DNA from: an uncultured Clostridia bacterium
Lineage (GTDB): Bacteria; Bacillota; Clostridia; UBA1381
DNA length: 64,000 nucleotides
Assembly: GCA_934487205.1 (NCBI GenBank)
Contig: CAKSRS010000004.1
Coordinates: forward strand, 8,542-72,541
Direction of reading: 5' to 3'
The translations under genes were made by a program, and so were the position numbers. Shown one piece after another: positions 63,564 through 64,000 of this stretch (its first letter is position 1; the number at the start of each line of letters is the position of its first letter). The notes beneath the pieces are model-generated. The model was not told the origin of the DNA. It did not search any database and saw only the letters and a program-made list of their open reading frames with translations.

Positions 63564-64000
63564 CATACTACAAACCTTGAAATCGGTGAGATGCGCCGCG
63601 TATCCCCCGCTGAAAACCCCTAACGCGGGATAGACGCAAGCAGATTGCCCGCTATGAAAGGCGACGGCGTATATACATACTTCGAGCCTTGAATACGGGT
63701 GAGATGCGCCGCGTATCCCCCGCTGAAAACCCCTAACGCGGGATAGACGCAAGCAGATTGCCCGCTATGAAAGGCGACGGCGTATATACATACTTCGAGC
63801 CTTGAATACGGGTGAGATGCGCCGCGTATCCCCCGCTGAAAACCCCTAACGCGGGATAGACGCAAGCAGATTGCCCGCTATGAAAGGCGACGGCGTATAT
63901 ACATACTTCGAGCCTTGAATACGGGTGAGATGCGCCGCGTATCCCCCGCTGAAAACCCCTAACGCGGGATAGACGCAAGCAGATTGCCCGCTATGAAAGG
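63564..64000. repeat. Perfect 113-bp tandem repeat running off the window
   Basis: From 63601 the same 113-bp unit repeats without a single change, starting at 63601, 63714, 63827 and 63940 (the last cut by the window edge). A diverged partial unit precedes it (about 63564-63600). Each unit contains a short hairpin around TATCCC/GGGATA. The period is not a multiple of three. Apparent reading frames through it are open on the minus strand in all three frames, but have no ribosome-binding site and are not called as genes. Confidence 0.92.

Noticed and set aside
63620..63978. Overlapping 81-codon protein genes inside the tandem repeat
   Set aside because: They are the same sequence copied by a 113-bp period that shifts frame at each unit, with no ribosome-binding site; open in several frames by chance.
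63564..64000. CRISPR array
   Set aside because: The whole 113-bp unit repeats, with no variable spacer between short repeats, and no cas gene is near.

Overview
The window reads as chromosome of a fermentative, Gram-positive-type anaerobe of the class Clostridia (Bacillota). The signs are strong AGGAGG ribosome-binding sites, TTGACA/TATAAT promoters with 16-18 bp spacers, pyruvate:ferredoxin oxidoreductase plus L-lactate dehydrogenase, a BlaI/M56 receptor pair, a mraZ-led division and cell-wall cluster, and many secreted proteins with S-layer homology (SLH) domains. The abundance of SLH-anchored carbohydrate-related proteins would suit a gut plant-polysaccharide degrader. That placement is inference, since no rRNA or tRNA gene is present.

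Layout. 1-2222: a BlaI repressor, an M56 protease and a separate membrane-anchored sensor, under a promoter carrying two palindromic operators. 2299-6224: a MATE exporter divergent from a surface-anchored NAGPA-like glycosidase. 6320-6850: no convincing gene, but a promoter, a long hairpin RNA candidate and terminators. 6906-8656: L-lactate dehydrogenase divergent from a nicotinamidase-like enzyme. 8655-15573 (minus strand): rsfS, leuS, htpG, a CmpB-type membrane protein and pyruvate kinase. 15633-28101 (minus strand): mraZ, rsmH, ftsL, a PASTA-type PBP, murE, murF, mraY, ftsW, murG and a secreted transglutaminase-like protein; murD is absent. 28163-34909 (plus strand): tex, lgt and nifJ. 34911-37292: a LacI regulator with an MFS transporter. 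37331-39031: a candidate small RNA, TspO, a truncated IS3-family element and a broken DUF6110 gene. 39032-41286: a two-component system.

41386-61540 (minus strand) is the most distinctive part. One long, tightly packed gene set begins with a sugar-binding lipoprotein and two ABC permeases and continues into seven very large secreted proteins. Two of these are paralogous Asp-box propellers related to GH74, three carry SLH domains, two carry DNRLRE-like modules, and one has a calcineurin-type phosphoesterase domain. A small C-terminal module with an F-x-W-D/H/K signature recurs in three of them and in the tail of a fourth protein elsewhere. A divergent AraC regulator appears to control the set through three copies of a CATTTTTGCA repeat. 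I read this as a Gram-positive polysaccharide-utilisation locus whose enzymes are displayed on the S-layer. Its substrate cannot be read from sequence. A rhamnose mutarotase next to the regulator makes a rhamnose-containing plant polymer a reasonable guess. No transporter ATPase is encoded, so a shared MsmX-type ATPase is likely.

The right edge (63564-64000) is a perfect 113-bp tandem repeat running out of the window.
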